From RUG12461 sp045661345 (GTDB lineage: Bacteria > Bacillota > Clostridia > Lachnospirales > Lachnospiraceae), in the NCBI GenBank assembly GCA_045661345.1, contig JAZRFM010000001.1, positions 1 through 64,000 on the forward strand: a stretch of DNA of 64,000 nucleotides, in the 5' to 3' direction. Both the position numbers and the translations under genes were made by a program. Positions 8,270-17,548 of the stretch are shown piece after piece. A model generated the notes under the pieces. The model was not told the DNA's origin and did not search any database. It saw nothing but the letters and a program-made list of their open reading frames with translations. Each line of letters starts with the position of its first letter. The stretch's first letter is position 1.

Positions 8270-9193
8270 TTATTCCCCGTACTGCTTTTTGTATTCTTCC
8301 AGAGTCATCATTGTAAGAGCGGAAAGATCAGCATCTTCCAAAGCATACACGATGTAATAGCCGTCAAAATCCAGCGTCAGAATGCCCTGTTGATCTCTTC
8401 CTTCGATATCTGCGATTCCCGCAGTCATTTTGAAGGCATCTCCCTCCTCCTCCCAGGAAGAGACCGTCCCATGGCTGTCCTCGCCGTTGTAAAGGAACCC
8501 TGTACCGTCATCATATAGTTCAAGCCACCAGGTCTGAACATCCTCATCCGTGATGCAGGCATCGTCAGCCATCACGCCGACACCGTAATAACGAACACCG
8601 TCATCCCTCGGCACATAGTCGCTCTGCCCAAGATAAGGTTCCTCACCAGCGCCATCCGTTTCGTCACTGCCTGTTTCTGCTTCTTCTGCAGCATACCTCG
8701 CGGCATTATAATCCGCCCGATCCGAAGCCTCTCCGTCTCTTCCTTTCGCGGATTCGATGGTTCCGTCAGCATTTACAGTAACCGTTACGATCCAGGTATA
8801 GCCGTCTCCCTCTCCATCCCAGTCCACGGGTGTCCAGCAGATGATTTCAGCAGTTCCTTCTCCTACACCTTCAAACCCTGCCGAGAGCGTACCGTAGGAT
8901 TCTCCCTTCAACATCCCTTTATCAGAAAGTTTGAAGCTCCGGTTGACGGAATAATCGATAATCCGGTCGTCCTGCGGCTCTGTTTCCCATTCACACCCTG
9001 TACCCTTGTTTTCCCCAAGCATGATCGTCAGCTCCGTGCCTTCCCAGGAAAGATCCCGTAGAGCAGCAAGATCTTCCCCCTCATCCCCGGTCTTGTCTTC
9101 CCGGGAAGCAGTCGACTTGTCATTTGCGCAACCCGTAAACGTAAATGCTCCTAGAACTGTCACGAGCAATAAAGCAATCCATTTCTTTTTCAT
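8270..9193 (-). CDS. Secreted lipoprotein with possible chagasin-like domain
   Basis: A lipoprotein signal (MKKKWIALLL, with lipobox TFTGC) gives a lipidated Cys22 in the 307-residue protein. I start at 9193 because GGAGG lies 6 nt before this ATG; the ATGs at 9199 and 9226 are poorly placed. In the N-terminal half, the segment with KGTGCEW, GFEGVGEG and IICWTPVDW resembles the loops of chagasin-type (I42) cysteine-protease inhibitors, where NPTTGYxW and a later W-containing loop are typical. The match is weak. The C-terminal half is acidic and unassigned. It is the last gene of the long operon that begins at 26977. Confidence 0.75.
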   Translation of the reverse strand: MKKKWIALLLVTVLGAFTFTGCANDKSTASREDKTGDEGEDLAALRDLSWEGTELTIMLGENKGTGCEWETEPQDDRIIDYSVNRSFKLSDKGMLKGESYGTLSAGFEGVGEGTAEIICWTPVDWDGEGDGYTWIVTVTVNADGTIESAKGRDGEASDRADYNAARYAAEEAETGSDETDGAGEEPYLGQSDYVPRDDGVRYYGVGVMADDACITDEDVQTWWLELYDDGTGFLYNGEDSHGTVSSWEEEGDAFKMTAGIADIEGRDQQGILTLDFDGYYIVYALEDADLSALTMMTLEEYKKQYGE

Positions 9194-9244
9194 GTTCATC
9201 CTCCTGTCTGTTTGAACTCTTTTCATAAAGCCTCCGTTGTATTT

Positions 9245-9586
9245 CTACTGCTCTGTATCATCTTTTGACATATCCTCATAGATCACCTTCTTCCCCAGAA
9301 TTGGCAATGCGATAAACAGCGCAAGCATCACAATAAGCGCAACCGGCACAGGAAAGACGAGGGCAAGCAGACCGCCTACCGCCGGAGCGATGGAAAGGAG
9401 CGCGATAAATTGCCCGAGACGCCGGATGTAAGCTTTACCCTCTTCGATCGACATGCGCTTAATTGTCGGTCGCAAAGACCATGGCATCATAGACTTATCC
9501 CGAAAGACGGTATATAAGAGCCCTGCAACAAGAAATGCAGCCGCGACGATCAACAGAAAACACCCAAAAACCGGTTCCTTCTCCAT
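9245..9586 (-). CDS. Small membrane protein
   Basis: The protein has 113 residues with three likely membrane helices: about 5-27 and a pair at about 57-95 (FIALLSIAPAVGG and VALIVMLALFIALP). The loop between (about 28-56) contains a basic stretch, RPTIKRMSIEEG, and the C-terminus ends in acidic residues. GGAGG precedes the ATG at 9586. It sits between the large secreted protein gene and the lipoprotein gene in the same operon. I recognise no family. Confidence 0.7.
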   Translation of the reverse strand: MEKEPVFGCFLLIVAAAFLVAGLLYTVFRDKSMMPWSLRPTIKRMSIEEGKAYIRRLGQFIALLSIAPAVGGLLALVFPVPVALIVMLALFIALPILGKKVIYEDMSKDDTEQ

Positions 9587-9611
9587 GACAGCTTCCTCCG
9601 ATCCGATATGA

Positions 9612-12600
9612 TCACCTCATGACATCAACAGCAGCCGCCATCTTTGACAGGTTGAGTACTTCATTGATCTCTTCCTTTGAGGGAGGCTCCGGATCACGCG
9701 TGAAAGAAACTGGCATGGACGCTCCCGTGATCGTTCCGAACAGTGCGAAACAAGCCAACGTAAAAGGTGCAAGCGGTCCGGTCGCAGTTGCCAGCATACC
9801 TTTTTTAAGATCGATCCTGCAGTACAAAGTCTTTTCTCCCAGATGTTCCCAGATGGGGAAGGTATAGTAAATACTCTTGTTTCCGGCATCGTCAGAAGTT
9901 TCGATCTGCCCGTCAAAGACATCGGCAATCCCGGCGCCAAGCATTTCATCCACAAATTTGGCGGCAAGCTCTTCTCCGACAGCCTCCGCTGTCCCCTGCT
10001 CGATCAGGTCACGGAACGCAGCGGCAACGCTGATCCCTACCAGCTCTCCCACCCGCGCCCTAAAGGCTGCGCTGTTCTCGACCCATTTACCGAGAATATC
10101 TCCGATACAGGACTTGATCGTATTCGCAGTAAGATCCTTGAAGGAATCAAAAATGGCACCCGGCCAGTCTTCTTCGCCCTCTTCCTGAACCTTGTTCATA
10201 TAGTTGATGATCGTGCGGTATCCAAGGTAGATGCCGACGTAAACCAAACTCTGGGTGACCTTTTTCGTCAAGCTGTTTGCCTTTGCCAAAGCATGCTCCG
10301 TAACACCGCCCTTCAGGAGGTTAAAAGCCAACGCATCTCCGCCGTCACTCAGCTTTTTATAAAATTCTGTCTTTTCAATGTCAAAGATCCTGTCATTTAT
10401 GGTAGCATCCGTCAGTTCCTCCACACAGTCCAGAACAAACTCCGCGGCAGGCTGAATGAGCGCATCCGCGATATCTACGGTAAAGTTACTGTATCCCTTG
10501 GTTTTTAGATAGGTCTTGGCAACAACGGCGAAACTCCTTGCGGCGACCCATTTCGTCCAATCCGCAGCGGCTGCCCAGTTGTCAAAGGTTTTGCCCCAGG
10601 CCAGCCAGTATTCGGTGTCTGCTTCTACGTTTGCCTGCCACTCAAAGTAGATCTGGCGGCTTGTTGCGCGTAGTGCTGCAGCAGAGACCCGACCGTTCCC
10701 CATACGTTCCTTTGCGAATTCAAACCATTTCAACTGATCTGCGTCACTGATGGTATAGCGGCGGATCACCCACAGGAGCTTCTGGAATTCCGTCTCTTTA
10801 TCCGCCATAGGCTTCAGGAACAGACCCTTCAAATGAAGGGGAATCTCCCCCTCGTAAGCGGCACCCTCGTATTCCACAGTCACGGGAAGTCTTGCATAGC
10901 ACGTACGGGTTCCTTCGAAAAGATCCATTTCCTGCTGGAACCAGAAGTTGCCGGAGTGATATTCCTTTTCGATTGTGAAAGGATACTTCTTTGCTATGCT
11001 CTCGCTCCACCTGTCGTCGGTCTTAAGATCTCCGGTGGTGAGCGCCTCCCTCTCAGGCGGGCTGATAACGAGAGATCCTTCCGCAGTTTTCACCGCAAGG
11101 GTAAACTCAAACCGCGGATAAACGTAAAACTGCTTCGCTTCTTCATCATCTCCATAAAAGCCCTCCTGGGTGTAGCAGGGAACCTCGACAAACCCGTCCT
11201 TCAGATCCACCTGCGTCACCTTGCAGGTAAGTCCTTCCGGGTAAAGTGCCGCCGTGATCTCCCCCATCACCTCGGACTTATCCGCGAAGACCGCGATGAT
11301 ATTCATGCTCCGAAAGACCGGTTCCGAGAAAATATTGGTCTCCGGTCTCGGCTCTACAAAGCTCTGCAGGATCGCATAATAAGTAAACTGATACTGCGGA
11401 TCAGGTTCAAACCGTACTGTGAAACTCTGATCCGGAGAACGATAGAAGAACTGCACCGGCTCCTCCAGCGCATTCTCCAGATAGAACCGAACGTGGCATT
11501 CCGTACGGTCTCCCTCGATCATCTCCGCGGATCCGGTATCGTTTAACGCCCAGTGGCCCGGTGAGCTGTCCTCCGGAAATTTCATGACAACCTCATCCGC
11601 AACGCCAAAGATGATGTTGTTTCGGAAGGTGCCGCCTTCCCCTTCGTAGATAAAGCTCAGGGTAAACTTCTCCCCTTTTGCTTCCTTCGGAACGCTGATC
11701 AGAACGGACTTATATGCGCCATCGGTGCCATTGTCCTGCACCGTCATGTTCTCACCCGTTCCGGTAATACGATAGGACAGATCCGGACGGTTTTTTTCCG
11801 CTCCGGTTTTCACATCGATCTCCACGATCCGTGCCTTGGCTTCCAGAGGCTGTCCGCCGCGCTTCAGTTTATTCCCGAAGTTTTTATAAACCTTCATCTT
11901 GTATTTCTTTTTCCGGTCTTCCGCGTCCTCCCGATCTGTCGTGTGATCTCCAACGCTTCCTGCGCTCCCGGCTGTCCCTGCTGCTGCGGCTGCAACTCCG
12001 CCGATTGTAGCAGCGACCGCCCCTGCCACGCCGAGACCGACCACAGCACCGGTCGAGATCTCTCCTTTATTGCGGTTTCGTTCCCTATCTTCCTTCTTGT
12101 CTTTTTTACCCTCTACGATCTCGTTTTTGATCTCTGCCTCGGTCTCACCTTCGGTTTCTTTCGCTTCATTGGTGACTACCTGATCCTTTCCATCTTCACC
12201 GGTAACGAACGATCCATATGCCATGTAAGAACCGTTTGGTTCCAAAAGGAAACTTTCACCACTTTCCTGATCATCTTCGCTCCCATCAGAAGTGGTTTGT
12301 GTACTATGCCATTCGGCCTGCACTGTTGCATCCTTCGTATTGAGGAAAATCTTGGTTCCGTCTTCTTCCTCTCCCCGGATAGAAACATAGATCGACATTG
12401 TGTCAATGACAGCGTCAGTATCATAAACGCGATAAAGATAGTCAATGGAGTCCGGAGCATTCCCTTTTCCACCTTCAAAATGCGAAGTGATATGAACCGG
12501 AGAATCCAGTTGAAAGCAGGTTCCCATCACTTCCCCGGAATAATCAATGTAATAATCATTTGCGTCCGTCTGTGTTGTAAAAGCCGGCGCCGAAAAAGAG

Positions 12601-12962
12601 AATGCTTCCGATTCTATACTTCTCTTGCTAGGCCCTCCCCATGTGGCGTCTGTCCCTTCCGCATCCTCGCTCCAGGCATTTATGGTAAAATGATACTTCA
12701 ACCCATCAAAGGTTACCGGAATCTCTCCCATGGAGTTAAACGCAGATCGCACTACATGTTCATAACTGTAATGATCGTCCGTGATTGGAAGATCCGCACT
12801 CCCGGAGGGATCGTATTCATCCGTTATAATGACAAAACCATCTTCTTTCGCGTAAATCAGCTCCGCTCCAAACGGCAGCGTGACGCTAAACATCAGTGCC
12901 ATCGCTGCGGTAACTGCAAGAATCCGTTTTCCGATCACCTTTTTTCGATAAGTCCTTTTCAT
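9612..12962 (-). CDS. Large secreted or surface protein of unknown function
   Basis: I start at 12962 (MKRTYRKK), where GGAGGG stands 4 nt upstream. This gives 1,116 residues with a classical signal peptide (about 1-38, cut after IYA). An acidic and basic low-complexity stretch (about 265-303) leads into a very Gly/Ala-rich hydrophobic segment (about 304-335, GAVVGLGVAGAVAATIGG), which could be a membrane anchor. Several beta-rich segments follow, then a helix-rich C-terminal region of about 350 residues. No catalytic motif was recognised. The segment at 304-335 resembles transmembrane segments of other Lachnospiraceae surface proteins, so the C-terminal 780 residues may lie on one side of the membrane. 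Confidence 0.75.
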   Translation of the reverse strand: MKRTYRKKVIGKRILAVTAAMALMFSVTLPFGAELIYAKEDGFVIITDEYDPSGSADLPITDDHYSYEHVVRSAFNSMGEIPVTFDGLKYHFTINAWSEDAEGTDATWGGPSKRSIESEAFSFSAPAFTTQTDANDYYIDYSGEVMGTCFQLDSPVHITSHFEGGKGNAPDSIDYLYRVYDTDAVIDTMSIYVSIRGEEEDGTKIFLNTKDATVQAEWHSTQTTSDGSEDDQESGESFLLEPNGSYMAYGSFVTGEDGKDQVVTNEAKETEGETEAEIKNEIVEGKKDKKEDRERNRNKGEISTGAVVGLGVAGAVAATIGGVAAAAAGTAGSAGSVGDHTTDREDAEDRKKKYKMKVYKNFGNKLKRGGQPLEAKARIVEIDVKTGAEKNRPDLSYRITGTGENMTVQDNGTDGAYKSVLISVPKEAKGEKFTLSFIYEGEGGTFRNNIIFGVADEVVMKFPEDSSPGHWALNDTGSAEMIEGDRTECHVRFYLENALEEPVQFFYRSPDQSFTVRFEPDPQYQFTYYAILQSFVEPRPETNIFSEPVFRSMNIIAVFADKSEVMGEITAALYPEGLTCKVTQVDLKDGFVEVPCYTQEGFYGDDEEAKQFYVYPRFEFTLAVKTAEGSLVISPPEREALTTGDLKTDDRWSESIAKKYPFTIEKEYHSGNFWFQQEMDLFEGTRTCYARLPVTVEYEGAAYEGEIPLHLKGLFLKPMADKETEFQKLLWVIRRYTISDADQLKWFEFAKERMGNGRVSAAALRATSRQIYFEWQANVEADTEYWLAWGKTFDNWAAAADWTKWVAARSFAVVAKTYLKTKGYSNFTVDIADALIQPAAEFVLDCVEELTDATINDRIFDIEKTEFYKKLSDGGDALAFNLLKGGVTEHALAKANSLTKKVTQSLVYVGIYLGYRTIINYMNKVQEEGEEDWPGAIFDSFKDLTANTIKSCIGDILGKWVENSAAFRARVGELVGISVAAAFRDLIEQGTAEAVGEELAAKFVDEMLGAGIADVFDGQIETSDDAGNKSIYYTFPIWEHLGEKTLYCRIDLKKGMLATATGPLAPFTLACFALFGTITGASMPVSFTRDPEPPSKEEINEVLNLSKMAAAVDVMR

Positions 12963-12993
12963 AATCCCTCCACGAGTTGTCTCAGCAACCTCT

Positions 12994-14166
12994 TCACACA
13001 GCACCTGCCATGCGCGGCTCTGACCCGCTGTTGCCAAAAAGCAATGCCAGGATCAGACCGACCGCCACAAGGACAATAGAAAGGATCAGATGTGTCCACT
13101 CCCAGGGAATCGCTGCCAGAGGCACCGCCAGTGCAAAACCCATCGTAAGCCCGCTGATCGTTGCTGTCAGCGATGCATTCTGCGGTCTTTTTTGATTTCC
13201 CGTTTTTTGGGCAGTCAGTGACTTTACCACACCAAAGATCATCCCGGCTCTGCCGCCCAAAGACCTTGCCGCAACAAGCATCCCGGAGACCGCTGCCATG
13301 GCTCCCGCCAGCGTCCCTTCCCCGGTAAACGCCTGATAGAGCGCCAGACTGATGCCCATACCGACCAGTGTGAAGCCCAACGTTTTCTTCTGGAAGTTCT
13401 TTCCGCTGAAGGTTCCCTTGAACCCGGAAATGAGGCTACCGAAACCGCCTCCGACAAGTCCGGCAAGAGCCGCAGCAACCGTACCCTTTCCGATAATCCC
13501 GCCGACAAAGCCGAAGACTCCCCGACCGACACCGCCCTGTGCGAAGGTGAGCCATTCCATAAACTTCGCAAAGGGATTTTCCACTCCGTCCCGGATCCAG
13601 ATGAGCTGCACGATCCAGAACGCCGCAAGGGCAATGGCTGAAAGCAACGCCAGACCGATTCGAAACTTCGCTTTTCCGCTCACACCCTGTGCACCTTTTG
13701 CAGCACCGGCGATGTTTTTGGCATAGCCGGCTCCTTGCCGCGCCATATTAGTGATGTTTGAGATCGTATCTCCAAAGCTGCCGACATCCATCTCACCCGG
13801 CAGATCAGAGGCATCCCCGGTAAAGAAATCCTTCGCCGCGTAAGCCACCTGAGTGACATACTGTTTCCCTGCCTGTTGCACCGCTGTCGTCGTCGTTCCC
13901 GTTGCTTTCTGCTTCATCAGCTCCGCTGTCGTCCCGGTAAACCTGGAATCCACCTGCTCCTGAACCGTCTCCGTCTGAAAATCCACCTTCGCGCCGCAAT
14001 TTTTACAGAAGCGCACGCCCGGTTTCAGCGGTGCCCCGCACTCCCCACAGAAGCCGGCCGATACTTCCTGTGCCGGCGCATCAGCCACCACTGCTACCGG
14101 AGTTCCGCATTCCCCGCAGAATTCACTTCCTTCTTCAATCACAGCTCCGCATTTTTGACAGATCAT
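12994..14166 (-). CDS. Double zinc-ribbon, multi-pass membrane protein
   Basis: I start at 14166 (MICQKCG), because GGAGGAGG lies 5 nt upstream. The product has 390 residues with two zinc ribbons (Cys3/6/17/20 and Cys40/43/54/57). A soluble linker follows, then a Gly/Ala-rich C-terminal half with about six hydrophobic helices (from about residue 170). Several helices carry GxxxG-like patterns (for example GGIIGKGTVAAALAGLVGGG). This differs from the single-pass paralogues in the cluster. It lies between two genes for secreted proteins, with gaps of 23 and 31 bp, so it belongs to the same operon. Function unknown. Confidence 0.78.
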   Translation of the reverse strand: MICQKCGAVIEEGSEFCGECGTPVAVVADAPAQEVSAGFCGECGAPLKPGVRFCKNCGAKVDFQTETVQEQVDSRFTGTTAELMKQKATGTTTTAVQQAGKQYVTQVAYAAKDFFTGDASDLPGEMDVGSFGDTISNITNMARQGAGYAKNIAGAAKGAQGVSGKAKFRIGLALLSAIALAAFWIVQLIWIRDGVENPFAKFMEWLTFAQGGVGRGVFGFVGGIIGKGTVAAALAGLVGGGFGSLISGFKGTFSGKNFQKKTLGFTLVGMGISLALYQAFTGEGTLAGAMAAVSGMLVAARSLGGRAGMIFGVVKSLTAQKTGNQKRPQNASLTATISGLTMGFALAVPLAAIPWEWTHLILSIVLVAVGLILALLFGNSGSEPRMAGAV

Positions 14167-14189
14167 AGAATCCTCCTCCATGGTTCTCG

Positions 14190-14966
14190 TTACGGTCTTG
14201 TTAGATAGAGCGTTCCTTCTGCATCCCCAAATGTCGCGACGGAACCGTCGTTTATCTGACGGTCTCCAAGATCCATGCAGTCCGAAGAGTTAAAACGGTA
14301 TACCCCATCCGCGCTCTCTGCGCCCTCAAAATAGCCATCCTCGTAAGTCCAGGTCATCTCCGCCGGTCCAGTCGACGGTATGTAATCCGAAAGAACCTGA
14401 TACGGTGTCAACGTTGCTGTTCCGTCATCCCGGAATTCGATCGTACCGAGAAAAAGCGGCTCAGACAGCACGAAGCTGAAATCGGAATCCGCATTCAGTG
14501 TCGACTCATCCGGCCAGTCATAATAATCACTGAGAAGCAGCACCTTCCATTCGCCCAGCATAGCATCCCTGCCCATAAACCGGGTGACCCCCGTACTCCC
14601 TTCGTAAGTATCAGAGTTATACCTGAGCCAGCTGTCTTTCACCTGATCCGCAACCCATTCGAAATCGGAAAGCGACGGATCACCTTTTAAGGTCACATCC
14701 TCTGTATGCTTCTCCGGACCCGCGATCATATCGAGGACCGCTTCCCCTTCGCTTTTTTCTTTCGTCTCCTTCTTCACTTCCTTAATATCATGCGCCTTCC
14801 TCCAGGATTTCCGAAAGATTGTAAGGATATCCTCCGCATCCTGCGCAACTTCGGACACACTATTTCCCTTTGGAGCGGCATACAAATCTTCGGGCATCAG
14901 AACGAGTCCCGTTAATGAGACTGATAAAGATGCTACCGCCAATGTTTTCTTCCATGATTGTTTCAT
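14190..14966 (-). CDS. Secreted protein with DFxW/GxWK/LTRP domain
   Basis: I start at 14966 (MKQSWKK), preceded by GGAGGG. The protein has 258 residues, a signal peptide of about 30 residues (cut near LYA) and a lysine/glutamate-rich stretch (about 52-92). The C-terminal domain shows PSLSDFEW (97-104), GEWK, and ends in LYLTRP. The same three landmarks appear in the outer domains encoded at 23460-24485 (PTLDDFTW, GGWK, FLSRP) and 25940-26977 (PTLEDFRW, GSWK, ALTRT). I therefore regard these as one family of about 160 residues, here secreted without the zinc ribbon and membrane helix. No named domain is recognised. Confidence 0.75.
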   Translation of the reverse strand: MKQSWKKTLAVASLSVSLTGLVLMPEDLYAAPKGNSVSEVAQDAEDILTIFRKSWRKAHDIKEVKKETKEKSEGEAVLDMIAGPEKHTEDVTLKGDPSLSDFEWVADQVKDSWLRYNSDTYEGSTGVTRFMGRDAMLGEWKVLLLSDYYDWPDESTLNADSDFSFVLSEPLFLGTIEFRDDGTATLTPYQVLSDYIPSTGPAEMTWTYEDGYFEGAESADGVYRFNSSDCMDLGDRQINDGSVATFGDAEGTLYLTRP

Positions 14967-14968
14967 GA

Positions 14969-16207
14969 TTATCCCTCCGTCTGCTGTTTCAGATATTCTT
15001 CCATCCATTTGTAACGTTGACTCAGCCAGTCACGCAAATAGAGCAGGTTCTCTTCATAAGTGTCATCCGGGATTCTCTCATAGGGACTGTAGGCTTCTGA
15101 CACATCCCATTTCCGGTAATTCCTTTCGATCGCGTCCCGGTATGCAGTGTACTCCCGGTCAAGGAAGCCTCCCTCTGAAAACGTGTCCAGAAAAAGCTCC
15201 TTTTGCGTTTCAAACTCCTCCATGGCTTCTTTCCGGAATGCCGGGTACTGCCAGAGCAGTCTGTCATAATGGCAGTCCGCTGCCTTTACTCCCACAGAAG
15301 AGTCCGCTCCGCTGCCATAGAATTCCTCCGAGATATTCCCGGCGGAGAGATCATAATCCCATACGGGTCCGGCATAGAGTTTCCCATCTTTGTAATAAAA
15401 GAAAACGGACAGATCCCGGTAATCCACCGGCCACAAGTATTCATTCAGAAGATAATGCGACGTAAAAGATGTAAGATCGATCCTTTCCCCGATCTCCTCA
15501 TAAGAGCCGTTTTGAAGGAGTGCCTCCAATTCCTCCATGGTGCGTTCAATCTCCGGAAAGAGATCCTCTGCACCCTCTTCATCCCCTTCCGGCGATCTAA
15601 CCCGAAATCGTACGCCTAGTCCTGTCTCAAAATAATGATCTTCCTCATCCGTCCTTAAGAGTTTTTCATCCTCATCTTCCCGGGTCTCCATCTCTAGCAG
15701 AAAATCGCCGTTCTCCGGATTTAATTCCAGGCGGTCCGCCGCAGTCGACATACTTTCTGTCAGAAGATATAGCCCCTGATATCTGTCATTGAGATACAGA
15801 TCCGTCCTCTCATAGTCCGGCGTGCCGGTGAGCCCCAGTTCCTTTGCCATGGAAAGGGCGAGAACATTGCGCATCATGGTCGGATCGTAACTGTCCGCCA
15901 GAAGATTCCACTTTTTCGCTTTCCTGTCGCCGAGAAGAACCTCCTTTTCCGAAAGCTTTACCCCATAGGGTTTTTTCGGCCCGTCCGCTGTGGAATTGCC
16001 CCGGATCTTTACTTTCGCGTCCGGATCCAGGAGCTCGCTGTTCCCGTTTTCATCAAGAAACTCGATTTCCGCAGGAACATATCCGTCCTCCTTCTCGAGC
16101 GTTCTGATCCCGGAGGAAGAAATATGCACCGACGGAAACAGAGGAGTCTCACCGCATGACGTCAGAAAAATTATCAGAAAAACAACACCGATCAGACCTT
16201 TCTTCAT
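14969..16207 (-). CDS. CotH-family kinase-like lipoprotein
   Basis: The product has 412 residues with a lipoprotein signal (FLIIFLTSC, lipidated Cys about 18). CotH landmarks follow: KVKIRGNST, KKPYGVKL, KKWNLLADSYDPTMMRN, LYLNDRYQGLYLLTE and, near the end, GPVWDYDLSAGN, the conserved aspartate-rich active-site segment. CotH proteins are atypical protein kinases that phosphorylate serine-rich coat proteins in Bacillus. Here the lipid anchor places the enzyme outside the membrane, where its substrate is not known. I use the ATG at 16207 with AGGAG upstream; a GTG at 16219 is an alternative. It lies next to two glycosyltransferases and an ABC exporter. Confidence 0.88.
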   Translation of the reverse strand: MKKGLIGVVFLIIFLTSCGETPLFPSVHISSSGIRTLEKEDGYVPAEIEFLDENGNSELLDPDAKVKIRGNSTADGPKKPYGVKLSEKEVLLGDRKAKKWNLLADSYDPTMMRNVLALSMAKELGLTGTPDYERTDLYLNDRYQGLYLLTESMSTAADRLELNPENGDFLLEMETREDEDEKLLRTDEEDHYFETGLGVRFRVRSPEGDEEGAEDLFPEIERTMEELEALLQNGSYEEIGERIDLTSFTSHYLLNEYLWPVDYRDLSVFFYYKDGKLYAGPVWDYDLSAGNISEEFYGSGADSSVGVKAADCHYDRLLWQYPAFRKEAMEEFETQKELFLDTFSEGGFLDREYTAYRDAIERNYRKWDVSEAYSPYERIPDDTYEENLLYLRDWLSQRYKWMEEYLKQQTEG

Positions 16208-16215
16208 AGAAACTG

Positions 16216-17505
16216 TCACTCCTTTGAAACCTGCGGGGGCAACACTTCAGTAAAGACCGATCCGGCACCTTCCCGTATTCCGTGATGTGCGATCTTCACC
16301 CACTTCGGCTTCCAGAAAAAAGCTACGATCACGATCGGAATAAAGGTTGCCATAAAAGCCGGGAAGGTAAAGATGGACAGAAGCTTTCTCCCAGTCGTGG
16401 CTCGGATCCTCTTCCACTCAGCAAAAACAATAAATGTTCCGCAGATGATCCCATCCACATATAAATGTGCAAGCATAAACACCACCGTATGCCATGCCAT
16501 TGTCCAAAACTCCGCTCCGCAGATCCCTCCCAAAATCAGTAGTACCGCAATCAGCACTGCACCAACGGGAATCACCACCGCCACAGGCAGCACCAGCATC
16601 AGGAAATCAAAACAGGAAAACTTTCCCCGGAATGTTCCTTTCCATAGTTCCGAAGAACGCAGCCGCATCACATCGAAGTATCCCCTTGTCCATCGAAGCC
16701 GCTGAAAAACGGTTTGAGAAAAGCTTTCCGGCTGTTCGTCGTAGAGCTCTGCTTCTCCGCAATACCCGATCCGGATCCCCCGGATCTTCATATCAGCGGA
16801 AAACTCCATATCCTCGGTCAGGGTAACGTAATGCCAGCCCTCCAGCTCCTCAGCGATGCGTCTGCTGAAGAGAAATCCGGTTCCGGCCGCTATACCGGAA
16901 AGACCGCATACCGCACGTCCATGATTGATAAAGCGGGAGCCGCAGAGAAACCAAAGAGAATCTCCCGCGCTGACCCAGTTAGCTCCATAATTTTTGCTGT
17001 TGCGAAAGCTGGTCACAACATCATTTCCCGCATACATGGCGTCGTTCATCTTCTGTACAAAGTTTCTGTTCAGAAGATTGTCTGCATCGATCACCAGATA
17101 ACCGTCAAAGCCTTCCGGATAATCAAGGCGCAGGCTCTCCATCAGGAAAGAAAGCGCGTATCCTTTCCCCATATCCTTCCCGGCGTCCTTTTCATAGACA
17201 ACAGCTCCTCTCTCCCTTGCAAGATCCGCTGTCCGGTCGGTGCAATGATCCGCTACGACAAAGGTTTTCAGCTTATCCTTCGGATAATCCTGCCTGTTGA
17301 TACAATCCAGAAGATCCCCGATCACCGCTTCCTCATTCCATGCGCAGATCAGCAGGGCAATGCTTCCCGGCTCTGCCTTTTCGTATCTCGGGTACTTTTT
17401 CAGTAATCCAATGAGTGCTAGCAGCAGCTGGTAAAGATAAAAAACGCCGCATACCGTCGGCAGGAGCAATACCAACCCTGACAAAACCCTTATGGCCGTT
17501 TCCAT
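16216..17505 (-). CDS. Membrane glycosyltransferase, family 2 (copy 1)
   Basis: The protein has 429 residues with an N-terminal membrane helix (about 4-36), a GT2 catalytic domain and three or four C-terminal helices. Visible catalytic elements are ADHCTDRT (about 85-92), DAD (140-142), TEDMEFS (about 229) and QRLRW (about 267), the last being the QxxRW motif of processive enzymes such as cellulose or hyaluronan synthases. It probably moves a sugar from a nucleotide donor to a chain at the membrane. Product unknown. It lies 8 bp before the CotH-like gene and 43 bp after a paralogue (17549-18817), and the pair presumably arose by duplication. Confidence 0.9.
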   Translation of the reverse strand: METAIRVLSGLVLLLPTVCGVFYLYQLLLALIGLLKKYPRYEKAEPGSIALLICAWNEEAVIGDLLDCINRQDYPKDKLKTFVVADHCTDRTADLARERGAVVYEKDAGKDMGKGYALSFLMESLRLDYPEGFDGYLVIDADNLLNRNFVQKMNDAMYAGNDVVTSFRNSKNYGANWVSAGDSLWFLCGSRFINHGRAVCGLSGIAAGTGFLFSRRIAEELEGWHYVTLTEDMEFSADMKIRGIRIGYCGEAELYDEQPESFSQTVFQRLRWTRGYFDVMRLRSSELWKGTFRGKFSCFDFLMLVLPVAVVIPVGAVLIAVLLILGGICGAEFWTMAWHTVVFMLAHLYVDGIICGTFIVFAEWKRIRATTGRKLLSIFTFPAFMATFIPIVIVAFFWKPKWVKIAHHGIREGAGSVFTEVLPPQVSKE

Positions 17506-17548
17506 GAACTCTCCACCTTTTCAAACCTCACCCGGACAATTCCCCCTT

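Noticed and set aside
12963..13037. Extended N-terminus of the large secreted protein
   Set aside because: The extension lacks a ribosome site and would spoil the signal peptide; GGAGGG stands before 12962.
11943..13079. Plus-strand open frame opposite the large secreted protein gene
   Set aside because: It contains no recognisable protein and crosses the boundary of two good minus-strand genes.
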